Positions 7,391 through 15,025 of a stretch of DNA of 26,110 nt are shown here, piece by piece. The DNA is from Nitrospinota bacterium (lineage in GTDB: Bacteria; 2-12-FULL-45-22; JACOWJ01). Position 1 is the first letter of the stretch. Each line of letters begins with the position of its first letter. Where the stretch lies: the NCBI GenBank assembly GCA_016176845.1, contig JACOWJ010000033.1:1-26110 (forward strand), given 5' to 3'. Made by a program: the position numbers and the translations under genes. The notes under the pieces were generated by a model. It did not search any database. It saw only the letters and a list, made by a program, of their open reading frames with translations, and had not been told where the DNA came from.

Positions 7391-8617
7391 GTGAGCCTGC
7401 AAGACCGAGAGATCGTCTTGGGGGTAACGGGAGGCATCGCGGCTTACAAGGCGGTAGAGGTGCTGCGACGGCTGGTGCAGCAGGGAGCGAATGTGCACGT
7501 GGTCATGACCCGGAGCGCTCAAGAGTTCGTGGGCCCTTTGACCTTTCAAACCCTTGCCCGCAACCCGGTGATCACCGAGATGTTTGCCCTTACCCAGGAG
7601 ACGGACATCCAACACATCTCTCTGGCCCGAAGGGCCGATCTGGTCTTGATCGCCCCGGCCACGGCCAACGTGATCGGCAAATTCGCTCACGGGATTGCCG
7701 ATGATTTCCTGACCACGCTGCTGTTGGCGACAAGGGCGCCGATCCTGATGGCCCCGGCGATGAACCCGGAGATGTATGCCAACGGAATCGTTCAGGACAA
7801 TATCGCTTCGCTCCGAGCCCGGCAGGTGAGGTTCATTCCCCCAGGGGCGGGAGAGACCGCCTGCAACGAGGTCGGCGTTGGCCGGCTGGCCGAGGTCTCG
7901 GCCATCGTGGAGGCCGTCGAAAGGTTCTTCCTCCAGGGCAGGGATCTGGTGGGCAAAAAGGTCTTGGTCACCGCGGGGCCCACGGAGGAGCCTTTGGATC
8001 CCGTCCGCTTCCTGAGCAATCCTTCCTCGGGCAAGATGGGCTATGCCCTGGCCGAGGCCTCTCAAAACCGGGGAGCTCAAGTGGTCCTGGTCAGCGGCCC
8101 TACCCTTCTGGCCCCTCCCCCCAATGTGGACTTCTATCCGATCAAGACGGCCTTGGAGATGCGCGCTACCGTGATGCGGGAGCTGGAGAGCTCGGATGTC
8201 GTGATCAAGGCGGCCGCGGTGGCCGACTATCGGCCCAAGACGATGTTCACCAGCAAGATTAAGAAGCGGGAGGGGGAACTGGTAGTCCAGCTGGAGAGGA
8301 ACCCGGACATCCTGGCCGAGATCGGCTCCCAAAAGAGACACCAGGTTCTGGTGGGTTTTGCCGCCGAGACGGATGACTTGCTGGCCAATGCCAGGGCCAA
8401 GGTCCTCCAGAAGAACCTGGATATGATCGTGGCCAACAACGTGCGATCCACCGAGATCGGGTTCAGGAGCAACGAGAACAAGGTCCTCCTCATTTATCCG
8501 GATGGCTCCATCGAGGACCTGCCTAAGATGTCCAAGCGGGAGGTGGCCGATGCCATCCTCGACCGGGTCGTGGAGCTGGTGAGGCGTAGGGCGGGGGCAG
8601 ATGGCACAAGACCGTGA
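7391..8617 (+). CDS. coaBC: Bifunctional phosphopantothenoylcysteine decarboxylase / phosphopantothenate-cysteine ligase
   Basis: Carries out two successive steps of coenzyme A synthesis. The N-terminal flavoprotein (CoaC) domain has GVTGGIAAYKA, His75, Asn125 in PAMN and Cys158 in TACNEVGVGR. These are the same numbers as the E. coli catalytic residues, which supports the GTG start at 7391 (GGGGAGAG five bases upstream). The C-terminal CoaB domain starts near residue 190 with VLVTAGPTEEPLDPVRFLSN and contains KAAAVADYRP, LERNPDILAEIG, VGFAAET and the NNV..TEIGF segment. The length of 408 residues is typical. It overlaps the next gene by 17 bases, so the two are probably translationally coupled. 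A longer frame back to 7292 would run through repeat R3 and is not used. Confidence 0.96.
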   Translation: MSLQDREIVLGVTGGIAAYKAVEVLRRLVQQGANVHVVMTRSAQEFVGPLTFQTLARNPVITEMFALTQETDIQHISLARRADLVLIAPATANVIGKFAHGIADDFLTTLLLATRAPILMAPAMNPEMYANGIVQDNIASLRARQVRFIPPGAGETACNEVGVGRLAEVSAIVEAVERFFLQGRDLVGKKVLVTAGPTEEPLDPVRFLSNPSSGKMGYALAEASQNRGAQVVLVSGPTLLAPPPNVDFYPIKTALEMRATVMRELESSDVVIKAAAVADYRPKTMFTSKIKKREGELVVQLERNPDILAEIGSQKRHQVLVGFAAETDDLLANARAKVLQKNLDMIVANNVRSTEIGFRSNENKVLLIYPDGSIEDLPKMSKREVADAILDRVVELVRRRAGADGTRP

Positions 8618-9602
8618 TGATCTATTCAAAGAGCTGAAGGAGATGGCCGCGGAACTGGCGGGCATCCTCCGGTACCAGGGGTTGTTGGGCGTGACCCATG
8701 TGGCCGTCGGGGATCAGGGATCGGGGAACAGGGGACAGGGGACAGGGAACAGGGGACAGGGAGCAGGGGACAGGGGGCAGGGATCGGGACGGCCATCCGC
8801 GGATCCCCGTCCATCGGTTCCCCCAGAAACCCCCTCGGCTTCGCTTCGTGGCAGGGAGCTTCCGCCCCGTTCGCTGGCGGCGGCCATGGGAAGAAAGGCC
8901 CCTTCTGGACCCTCGACGGCCCAACCCCGGCGGCCCGCGGATTCGGGGGGGCGGCTAAACCCCGCCCTGGCCTCTACCCGAGAGGAGGCTTTGAGCTGCA
9001 CCCGGTGTCCTCTCCATCGGACCCGAACCCAGGTGGTCTTTGGCGCTGGGAGCGAGTACGCCTCCCTGGTCTTCATCGGAGAGGGCCCGGGTGCCGATGA
9101 AGACCTCCAGGGGAAGCCCTTCGTGGGTCGGGCCGGGCAGTTGCTCACGAGGCTGTTGCAGGAGATCGGCATCCAGCGAGAAGAGGTTTATATCACCAAC
9201 GTCGTGAAGTGTCGTCCCCCGAACAATCGCAACCCTCAACCCGATGAGATTGCCGCCTGCGAGCCTTACCTGATCAGGCAGAGGGAGATCATCCGGCCCA
9301 AGCTCATCTGCACCCTGGGAAGCTTCGCGGCTCAGACCCTCCTCAAGACCCAACAACCTATCTCTCGCTTGCGGGGAAGGCTTCATCCGCTTGGCGATCA
9401 AAACGGCCATGACCCTGCAGAGTTGGCCTCCCCCAAGAATGAAAATGTCCTTCAGAAAGACTCCAGCATTGTCACGGTAAAGGTGTTGCCGACGTATCAT
9501 CCGGCCTTTATCCTGAGATACCCTGCCCAACTCAAAGTCATCCAAGAAGATTTCCAACTGCTGAAGCGCGAATACGAAAAGGTCATGGAGGAGAAGGCAT
9601 GA
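8601..9602 (+). CDS. Family-4-type uracil-DNA glycosylase with two repeat-derived insertions
   Basis: A 333-residue iron-sulfur uracil-DNA glycosylase of the family 4/5 type, which removes uracil from DNA. The cluster cysteines are C133, C136, C204 and C220, with the 16-residue spacing of the last pair expected in this family. Motif 1 is GEGPGADED from residue 160 and motif 2 is TYHPA with His300. Residues 1-30 are helical, and residues 31-130 form a low-complexity linker. The part of the linker at 37-62 is a heptapeptide repeat (N/D-R-G-Q-G-x-G) encoded by an 11-unit seven-base array. Residues about 269-294, between LRGRLHPL and VLPTYHP, are encoded by a dispersed 76-bp palindromic element. 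Relatives normally go from RGR to the TYHP strand in a few residues. The catalytic core is intact, so the enzyme is probably functional. The start is ATG at 8601, inside the end of coaBC. Confidence 0.93.
   Translation: MAQDRDDLFKELKEMAAELAGILRYQGLLGVTHVAVGDQGSGNRGQGTGNRGQGAGDRGQGSGRPSADPRPSVPPETPSASLRGRELPPRSLAAAMGRKAPSGPSTAQPRRPADSGGRLNPALASTREEALSCTRCPLHRTRTQVVFGAGSEYASLVFIGEGPGADEDLQGKPFVGRAGQLLTRLLQEIGIQREEVYITNVVKCRPPNNRNPQPDEIAACEPYLIRQREIIRPKLICTLGSFAAQTLLKTQQPISRLRGRLHPLGDQNGHDPAELASPKNENVLQKDSSIVTVKVLPTYHPAFILRYPAQLKVIQEDFQLLKREYEKVMEEKA
8710..8786 (+). repeat. In-frame heptamer array (GGGGACA type), 11 units
   Basis: Eleven contiguous seven-base units vary around GGGGACA (GGGATCA, GGGAACA, GGGAGCA and others), covering 77 bases inside the uracil-DNA glycosylase gene. 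Three units make 21 bases, so the protein shows a seven-residue repeat. The complementary unit CCCTGTC forms the intergenic arrays near 322-347 and 20504-20538. The unit has no stop codon in any plus frame. The G-runs fit a G-quadruplex pattern on the coding strand. Confidence 0.9.
9406..9481 (+). repeat. 76-bp palindromic element inserted in frame in the uracil-DNA glycosylase gene
   Basis: Gap-free match (about 80%) to the intergenic copy at 5144-5219, including the arms TGAAAATG and CATTGTCA (one mismatch in the stem) and the shared AGAATGAAAATG and CACGGTAAA blocks. It adds about 26 residues between two conserved parts of the enzyme without breaking the frame. This resembles in principle the Rickettsia palindromic elements found inside genes. 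Confidence 0.85.
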
Positions 9603-10507
9603 GCTTACTGGTGGTGGGGTCCGTCGCTCTCGACTCGGTGAAGACCCCGTTTGGTCAAGTGGAAGAGGCCTTGGGAGGATCGGCCACTTATTTTTCTGTG
9701 GCAGCCAGTTACTTCAGTGAGGTGAACCTGGTGGCCGTCGTGGGATCGGATTTCCCCGATGAGCACCTGGAGCTCCTCCGCGAGCGGAGCGTGGACCTGG
9801 AAGGGCTGCAAAGGGTGGAGGGGAAGAGCTTTCGCTGGCGAGGAGAGTACGGCTACGATCTCAATGAGGCCAGGACGCTGGAGACCCAGTTGAACGTCTT
9901 CCAGTCCTTTAAGCCCGTCATTCCGGAGAAGTATCGGGATGCCAAATACGTCTTCCTGGCCAACATCGACCCGGACCTCCAGCGGGACGTGCTCGATCAG
10001 GTCCGAAACCCAGACCTGGTGGCCTGCGATACGATGAACTTTTGGATCGAAGGGAAGCCGGACTCTTTAAAAGAGACCTTGAAAAGGGTGGACATCCTGG
10101 TCATTAACGAGTCCGAGGTCCGCGAATTGGCCAAAGAGGCCAATATCGTCAAGGCGGCCAAGACGATCCTCTCCTGGGGTCCCAATACCCTGATCATCAA
10201 GCGAGGCGAATACGGGGCCCTGCGCTTCTCGAACCATGAGATCTTTTCCGCCCCGGGCTTTCCCCTGGAGCTGGTCTATGACCCCACGGGGGCAGGGGAT
10301 AGCTTTGCGGGGGGCTTTATGGGCTACCTGGCGAATGTCAAAGAGCTCAGCGAGGTCCATATCCGTCGGGCGATCATTTTCGGCAGCACCATGGCCTCCT
10401 TCAATGTCGAGGACTTTAGCCTCAACCGGCTCAAGGAGCTCACCCTGCCGGAGATCGAGAAGAGGTTCCGGGCCTTCAAAGGGCTGGCCCACTTCGAGGA
10501 CCTGTGA
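9599..10507 (+). CDS. PfkB-family sugar/nucleoside kinase
   Basis: A 302-residue ribokinase-fold (PfkB) kinase. The N-terminus LLVVGSVALDSVKTPFG and the LGGSATYFSVAASYF segment form the substrate side. NESEVRELA and IIKRGEYGALRF precede the signature DPTGAGDSFAGGFMGYL (about 228-244) with the catalytic aspartate and anion hole. The substrate cannot be read from sequence; adenosine, ribose or another sugar are possible. The start is ATG at 9599 in a 4-base ATGA overlap with the uracil-DNA glycosylase stop, with GGAGGAGAAGG upstream. It is followed eight bases later by rsmD. The tight spacing argues for coexpression, not for a shared pathway. Confidence 0.92.
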   Translation: MSLLVVGSVALDSVKTPFGQVEEALGGSATYFSVAASYFSEVNLVAVVGSDFPDEHLELLRERSVDLEGLQRVEGKSFRWRGEYGYDLNEARTLETQLNVFQSFKPVIPEKYRDAKYVFLANIDPDLQRDVLDQVRNPDLVACDTMNFWIEGKPDSLKETLKRVDILVINESEVRELAKEANIVKAAKTILSWGPNTLIIKRGEYGALRFSNHEIFSAPGFPLELVYDPTGAGDSFAGGFMGYLANVKELSEVHIRRAIIFGSTMASFNVEDFSLNRLKELTLPEIEKRFRAFKGLAHFEDL

Positions 10508-10514
10508 GAGATCT

Positions 10515-11084
10515 TTGATCCGGGTATTGGCCGGAGAGGCCCGGGGCAGATGGTTGAAGACGCCCAAGGGACAGCAGGTCCGGCCCACATCAGCCAAGTG
10601 CCGGGCCGCCCTATTTAACGTGTTGGGGGAGAGGCTTCGAGGGTCCTCTTTCCTGGATCTCTTCGCCGGAACGGGAAGCGTCGGCATTGAGGCCCTGAGC
10701 CAGGGAGCCGGGCGGGCCGTCTTCGTCGAACGCGACCCCCGGGTGGTCGCCTTGCTGAGGCAAAACCTGGCTTCCTGTCATCTCTCCGGGGAATGGCAGG
10801 TGATCCGGGAGGACGTCCTGGAGGCCTTAAAGACCTTACAGACCCAGGGAGAGCGGTTTGACTTCATCTTCCTCGATCCCCCCTACGAGAGAGGATGGGT
10901 GGAGAAGACGCTGCGATTTCTCGCCCACCCTCCCCTCCTCCTGGAGCCCATGGGCGAGGTGATTGTGCAACACTCTCCCCGCGAGGTCCCGTTGCCTGCC
11001 TACGGTCCCCTGCAAAGGGGAGTCCTGAAGAGATATGGGGATACCCAGCTTTCATTCTTGAGATTGGGTGAGTTGCGGTTGTAG
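10515..11084 (+). CDS. rsmD: 16S rRNA (guanine(966)-N2)-methyltransferase
   Basis: A 189-residue RsmD, which methylates G966 of 16S rRNA in the small subunit using S-adenosylmethionine. The N-terminus RVLAGEARGRWLKTPKG and RPTSAKCRAALFNVLG are typical. Motif I is FLDLFAGTGSVGIEALSQGA and motif IV is FLDPPYE. TTG at 10515 is preferred because it puts the usual IRVLAGEARGR at the very N-terminus and has GAGAG a few bases upstream. An upstream extension would lie inside the kinase gene. It follows the PfkB gene by seven bases. Confidence 0.94.
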   Translation: MIRVLAGEARGRWLKTPKGQQVRPTSAKCRAALFNVLGERLRGSSFLDLFAGTGSVGIEALSQGAGRAVFVERDPRVVALLRQNLASCHLSGEWQVIREDVLEALKTLQTQGERFDFIFLDPPYERGWVEKTLRFLAHPPLLLEPMGEVIVQHSPREVPLPAYGPLQRGVLKRYGDTQLSFLRLGELRL

Positions 11085-11151
11085 GATTCAACTTACCTTT
11101 CAGACATGTGACTGTTCTCCGAAGAAGAAAAAAGAGGAGGAGGAAACCACG

Positions 11152-11736
11152 ATGAAAAAGCCCTATACCCAGGCGTCGGCCCGGCAGGTCTACCGCTTCA
11201 AAGCGGCCCTGCGGCATCGGGCGGGGCTATGGCGCCGAATCGAGATTCAAGGTGGCCAATCCCTGGCCGACCTCGACGCCATCCTGCGCAAGGCCTTTCA
11301 CCATGACCCTGGTGATCACTTGAGCGGCTTCTGGAAACTGCCCAAGCAGGGCACAGGACAGCGCTTCCTTGAGGTCGAGCTGGGGGATATCGATCCCTTC
11401 GGCGGAGGCGCCGGTGCGGATCGGCAGATCGCCGGGTTGGGGCTGAAGCCGGGGGACGAGCTGAAGTACGTCTACGACTTTGGGGACTGGGTCGAGCACC
11501 GGATCACCCTGGCAGAGATCGTCGAGCCGGAGCCGAAGGGCAAGTATCCCCGAATCGTGGACCAAAGCCAGCCTCGGTACCGGTATTGCCAGGAATGCAA
11601 AGACAAAGGGCGCAAGACCCGGGCGACCTGGGTTTGCATCGACTGCTCCAACGCAGAGCAGCAGGTCGTGCGGGTCTGCGAGAAGTGCCTGGAAGCCGAG
11701 CACGAGGATCATCATGCGGAGGAGATTGTTTACTAA
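11152..11736 (+). CDS. Plasmid pRiA4b ORF-3-like protein with C-terminal zinc domain
   Basis: A 194-residue protein. Residues 12-130 match the pRiA4b ORF-3 family: YRFKAALRHRAGLWRRIEIQGGQSLADLDAIL, HLSGFW, and LKPGDELKYVYDFGDWVEHRITL. The C-terminal 50 residues carry three CxxC pairs (YCQEC, CIDC, CEKC) and a terminal His-rich EHEDHH, suggesting a small two-zinc module of B-box or treble-clef kind. No biochemical function is established for this family that I know of. The start is ATG at 11152, supported by a long GAGGAGGAGG Shine-Dalgarno. It lies between rsmD and mnmA and overlaps mnmA by 23 bases. A possible nucleic-acid-binding role is inference from the zinc module and neighbours. Confidence 0.85.
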   Translation: MKKPYTQASARQVYRFKAALRHRAGLWRRIEIQGGQSLADLDAILRKAFHHDPGDHLSGFWKLPKQGTGQRFLEVELGDIDPFGGGAGADRQIAGLGLKPGDELKYVYDFGDWVEHRITLAEIVEPEPKGKYPRIVDQSQPRYRYCQECKDKGRKTRATWVCIDCSNAEQQVVRVCEKCLEAEHEDHHAEEIVY

Positions 11737-12832
11737 GATTGTCCTCACCCGCATTGTGGTCGCGATGAGTGGAGGCGTGGACAGCGCGGTGGCCGCGGCC
11801 CTACTCAAAGGGCAGGGCCACGAGGTGATCGGCGTCACCATGCGCCTTCCCAGTTACTCGGCCGGCGGACAGCGGTCTCGAACCTGTTGCTCCCTGGAAG
11901 ACATCGCCGATGCTCGTCGCGTGGCCCAGATGCTGGGCCTGCCCTTTTATGTGAAGGACTGCGAGCGGGAGTTCGAGGCCGAGGTCATCGATTACTTCAT
12001 CGCGGAGTACCTCTCCGGAAGGACCCCCAATCCCTGTATCCCCTGTAATCAGAAGCTCAAGTTCCACTTCTTATGGGAGTGGGCCCAGGAGCTCGGGGCC
12101 TCCCGGCTGGCCACCGGTCATTACGCCCGGCTGGCCCACCTGCCCCCCGAGGGCAGAAGCGTGATCCGCCGGGGAGTAGATCCCTTCAAGGACCAGAGCT
12201 ACTTTCTCTTCAACCTGACCCAAAACCAGCTGCGAAGCACTCTTTTCCCTCTGGGGGGCTACACCAAAGAGGAGGTCCGGGGGATGGCCCAGGCTTTGGC
12301 ATTGCCGGTGGCCGACAAGGCCGAAAGCCAGGAGATCTGCTTCATTCCGGACCGCAACTATGCCGCCTTCCTCCAGGGCAGGGGCGGGGCCTCCCACGAG
12401 GCCATCCGGCCGGGGCCGATCTTGAACCGGCAAGGGGAGGTGCTGGGCCAACATAAGGGTCTCCCCTTTTACACCATCGGACAGCGAAAGGGGTTGGGAC
12501 TCTCGTCCCGAGAGCCCCTCTATGTGGTCGATCTCCTACCGGAACGAAACAGTTTGGTAGTGGGAGGAAAGGAGGAGCTGGCAGGGGATTGCTTCCTGGT
12601 CGAGCGGGTCAACTGGTCGGCCTTCTCGGAACCGCCTCAGACGCTGGAGGCCTCCGTCCAGATCCGGTATCGACACCCCGGAGCTGAGGCCACCATCACG
12701 CCCCTGGGGGGGGATCGGGCCTGGGTGGTCTTTCGACAACCCCAGAGGGCGATTACGCCGGGACAGGCAGCGGTCTTCTACCGAGGGGAGATGCTGATCG
12801 GGGGAGGGTGGATCGCAAGATCCGTTCGCTGA
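11714..12832 (+). CDS. mnmA: tRNA-specific 2-thiouridylase
   Basis: A 372-residue MnmA, which thiolates U34 at the wobble position of tRNA(Lys), tRNA(Glu) and tRNA(Gln) using ATP and a persulfide donor. The PP-loop AMSGGVDSAVAA comes first, then the tRNA-contact and catalytic segment TPNPCIPCNQKLKF with the nucleophilic cysteine, ATGHYAR, KDQSYFLF, and ESQEICFIPD with the second catalytic cysteine. The C-terminal beta-barrel ends with GEMLIGGGWI. The start chosen is ATG 11714 with GAGG six bases upstream, overlapping the previous gene. GTG 11756 would sit closer to the conserved core but has no visible ribosome-binding site. A heptamer hairpin starts four bases after the stop. Confidence 0.95.
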   Translation: MRRRLFTKIVLTRIVVAMSGGVDSAVAAALLKGQGHEVIGVTMRLPSYSAGGQRSRTCCSLEDIADARRVAQMLGLPFYVKDCEREFEAEVIDYFIAEYLSGRTPNPCIPCNQKLKFHFLWEWAQELGASRLATGHYARLAHLPPEGRSVIRRGVDPFKDQSYFLFNLTQNQLRSTLFPLGGYTKEEVRGMAQALALPVADKAESQEICFIPDRNYAAFLQGRGGASHEAIRPGPILNRQGEVLGQHKGLPFYTIGQRKGLGLSSREPLYVVDLLPERNSLVVGGKEELAGDCFLVERVNWSAFSEPPQTLEASVQIRYRHPGAEATITPLGGDRAWVVFRQPQRAITPGQAAVFYRGEMLIGGGWIARSVR

Positions 12833-12836
12833 TATT

Positions 12837-12892
12837 GTGCAGTGAGCAGTGGGCAGCACACCGCACACCGCACACTGCACACCGCTGTTAGC
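12837..12892. repeat. Heptamer hairpin repeat R4 (GCAGTGA / ACACTGC type)
   Basis: Eight seven-base units: GTGCAGT, GAGCAGT and GGGCAGC face ACACCGC and ACACTGC units. It begins four bases after the mnmA stop and may form a 3' stem-loop on the mnmA transcript. Confidence 0.75.
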
Positions 12893-12935
12893 ATTACAGC
12901 ACAAAGTTCGTTAGCACGAATAAGGATCGTGGACT

Positions 12936-13045
12936 AAATAACTTGCCCATTTGGTTCCCTGCAGAAAGTTTTAGGTTTTAGGTTTTAAGCCCTAAAACCT
13001 AAAACTTAAAACTTATTATCCCATTCGACCATGGGAAAGTTATTT
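12936..13045. repeat. Nested palindrome containing heptamer repeat R5 (GGTTTTA / AAACCTA type)
   Basis: The inner part, 12967-13015, is seven heptamers (AGTTTTA, GGTTTTA, then AAACCTA, AAACTTA), which fold into a hairpin. It is framed by an outer inverted pair, AAATAACTTGCCCAT at 12936-12950 and its near complement at 13031-13045. The element lies in the 352-base convergent spacer between mnmA and motB, which holds no gene. Confidence 0.75.
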
Positions 13046-13062
13046 GGTTGCCAGTCCTAAGC

Positions 13063-13121
13063 GTTGGGACGACCAATGGCAATGTAGGGGCGGGATTTAT
13101 CCCGCCCGCCTCTATCCCAAC
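13063..13121. repeat. GC-rich palindromic element between mnmA and motB
   Basis: An inner stem GGCGGGAT/ATCCCGCC with a two-base loop (about 13088-13109) is bracketed by GTTGGGA (13063-13069) and TCCCAAC (13115-13121). It could act as a two-way terminator-like structure between convergent genes, but there is no clear U-run on either strand. A similar GGGGCGGG...CCCGCCC motif is, from general experience, a common dispersed repeat. Confidence 0.6.
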
Positions 13122-13184
13122 GGTTTTTCGCGCCTATCAAAGCTCCTGCCTTGCGTTTAGCCCGCCGTTGCCTCTTCTGGTGGG

Positions 13185-14054
13185 TCATTGAGGAGGCACC
13201 CCACGCGAAAGGAAATCCTCCAGAAAGGCCCGGTCCTTAGGGGAATAAGCGGCAAGAGAGGGCACGAAGAACTCGGGGGACTCCGTCCCCAGTTCCTTCT
13301 GGCTCAGGACCACGATATCGATTCGCCGATTGGCCGCCCTTCCCTCCTCGGTGGTGTTGGAAGCCACCGGCTTGAACTCCGCATAGCCGGCCGCCGAGAG
13401 CCGGCCGGGAGGAAACTGCTGCTCCTCGATGAAAAACCGGACGAGGCGGACGGCCCGGGCCGTGGAAAGCTCCCAATTGGAGGGGTAAAAGGCGGTGTGG
13501 ATGGGAGCGCTATCGGTGTGCCCTTCGACCCGAACGAGGCGCGAGGTGGCCCGCAGGATCCGACCGACCCTATTGACAAGGGGCAGGATATCCGCTCGCA
13601 CTTCCGCCTGACCCGGGGGGAAGAGGTACTTGGCTGCCATGCTGATGACCAGTCCCCGGGACTCCACGTTCATCTTGATGAAATCGCCGCCCTTCTGCTC
13701 CTCTTCCAGGTTCAGGTTTTGCTGGCGCAAGGCTCCCGAGATCTGGGTCTGGATCATCTGCAGCTCTTCCGTGTCCGCGTTGTCCGACGAGGGGTCCGAG
13801 ATGACCGGTCCCATGATGTTGAGGCTCTTCTGAGAGGGGCCCGGCCAGATGGGGATCCGGTCGGATCCCCCTTTGCCATGGAAGCTAAAGGCCCAACGAA
13901 CCGAGCTGGCCATGTCCTTGAACTTACGAGCATCCACGGAGGAGACGGCGTACATCACCACAAAGAACGCGAAGAGCAGGGTGATAAAATCGGCGTAAGA
14001 GACCAGCCACCTCTCATGGTTCTCGTGCTCTTCTTCTTCCTTTCTCTTCGCCAC
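13185..14054 (-). CDS. motB: Flagellar motor stator protein MotB
   Basis: A 289-residue MotB, the peptidoglycan-anchored stator subunit that forms the ion channel with MotA. The single membrane segment WLVSYADFITLLFAFFVVMY carries the essential ion-binding Asp22. A linker of about 100 residues leads to the OmpA-like peptidoglycan-binding domain with VEGHTDSAPI and NWELSTARA. The start is GTG at 14054, one base after the motA stop, and the motA stop lies within its Shine-Dalgarno (GGAGGAGTAAG), so translation is coupled. Whether the ion is H+ or Na+ cannot be decided from sequence by eye. No other flagellar genes are in the window. Confidence 0.96.
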   Translation of the reverse strand: MAKRKEEEEHENHERWLVSYADFITLLFAFFVVMYAVSSVDARKFKDMASSVRWAFSFHGKGGSDRIPIWPGPSQKSLNIMGPVISDPSSDNADTEELQMIQTQISGALRQQNLNLEEEQKGGDFIKMNVESRGLVISMAAKYLFPPGQAEVRADILPLVNRVGRILRATSRLVRVEGHTDSAPIHTAFYPSNWELSTARAVRLVRFFIEEQQFPPGRLSAAGYAEFKPVASNTTEEGRAANRRIDIVVLSQKELGTESPEFFVPSLAAYSPKDRAFLEDFLSRGVPPQ

Positions 14055-14055
14055 C

Positions 14056-14823
14056 TTACTCCTCCTTCGAGCCCTTCGGCGCCTCCTCCAGGTAGGGATG
14101 GAGCTTGGCCTCGATGATGCGCGGGTGCAAGCCCTCTTGCAGCGCCAGGACCCCCTCGATGATCATGCTCTTGATGTTTCCTTCCTGTTTGATGCGGCGT
14201 TTGAGCTTATTGGCGATGGGAAGGAAGAGGAGGTTGGCCGAGCCTACCCCGTAGACGGTGGCCACGAAGGCTATCGCAATCCCTTCGCCGATCTTGCTGG
14301 GATCATCCAGTTGCTCCATCGTATGGATCAGGCCCAGCACCGCCCCCAGGATGCCGATGGTGGGGGCATACCCCCCCGCCGACTCAAAGACCCTCGCGGC
14401 GACGGTGGCCTGCTGTTCCTGGAGCTCATTGTCGTTTTCCAGCATGGCCCGAACCACGGGGGGATCGACCCCATCGATCATATGACGGAGCCCCTCGCTC
14501 ATAAGGGGATTATCCAGCTCACCGGCCTTCTTATCCAGGGCAATGAGGCCATCGCGCCGGGCCAGGTTGGCAAACTCCACGATCTGCTTGAGGATCTTCT
14601 GCGGCTCCTCCCGGGGCTCTCGGAAGATCATGAAGGCCGTCTTGAAGGCGCGGAGAATATCCTCCAGCGGATAGCTCAATAACGTGGCCCCAAAGGTGCC
14701 TCCAAAGACGATGATGGCCGCCGTAGGCTGGAAGATGGCCCCGAGGGACCCTCCTTCCAGCATCTGCCCCCCGACGATCGCGAAAAACCCCAAAAAGAGC
14801 CCGATCAGCGTGGTTTTATCCAT
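14056..14823 (-). CDS. motA: Flagellar motor stator protein MotA
   Basis: A 255-residue MotA/PomA-type protein with four membrane segments: residues 5-22, 30-51, about 150-170 and 180-205. Family marks are FGGTFGATLLSYP, ESAGGYAPTIGILGAVLGLIHTM with the channel-lining residues, and the conserved cytoplasmic loop between segments two and three. The start is ATG at 14823 with GAAGAGGAGAG just upstream. It is the first gene of a two-gene operon with motB. The 202 bases upstream hold a weak flagellar sigma28-like promoter and nothing else I can support. Confidence 0.95.
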   Translation of the reverse strand: MDKTTLIGLFLGFFAIVGGQMLEGGSLGAIFQPTAAIIVFGGTFGATLLSYPLEDILRAFKTAFMIFREPREEPQKILKQIVEFANLARRDGLIALDKKAGELDNPLMSEGLRHMIDGVDPPVVRAMLENDNELQEQQATVAARVFESAGGYAPTIGILGAVLGLIHTMEQLDDPSKIGEGIAIAFVATVYGVGSANLLFLPIANKLKRRIKQEGNIKSMIIEGVLALQEGLHPRIIEAKLHPYLEEAPKGSKEE

Positions 14824-14921
14824 CTCTCCTCTTCCGCGTCTCCCCTACCCTGCCCTGGCTCTCAACCCTCCTGGGCCTGGACGATTCACACCGATCCACA
14901 GACCTCCACGTTTTTCCTATT

Positions 14922-14949
14922 CTATCGGCTGAAGAAGGGAATGGCTTGA
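14922..14949 (-). promoter_or_regulatory. Possible sigma28 promoter for motAB
   Basis: On the minus strand GCCGATAG (14922-14929) differs by one base from the sigma28 -10 consensus GCCGATAA. TCAA (14946-14949) lies 16 bases upstream where TAAA is expected at about 15. This gives a leader of about 90 bases before motA. The -10 box is good and the -35 box weak. Confidence 0.3.
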
Positions 14950-15025
14950 GGCCCTTTTTCCTGGCCGCGAAGCAGATCACTTCGACTTAGGGAAAAAGAG
15001 AAAAAAGATCCCGGCGGAAGGGTTC

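Noticed and set aside
7358-8665. Long open frame on the minus strand opposite coaBC (435 codons)
   Set aside because: It lies entirely opposite coaBC, whose catalytic residues match E. coli numbering. The antisense protein is His/Arg/Gly-rich with no recognisable domain, a usual effect of high GC.
8710-8786. Heptamer arrays considered as a CRISPR array
   Set aside because: Units are seven bases, contiguous, degenerate and without spacers, and no cas genes are present.
14968-15020. Purine-rich stretch before motA as a terminator for the small gene after hemC
   Set aside because: No stem of useful length precedes an appropriate U-run on the minus strand.
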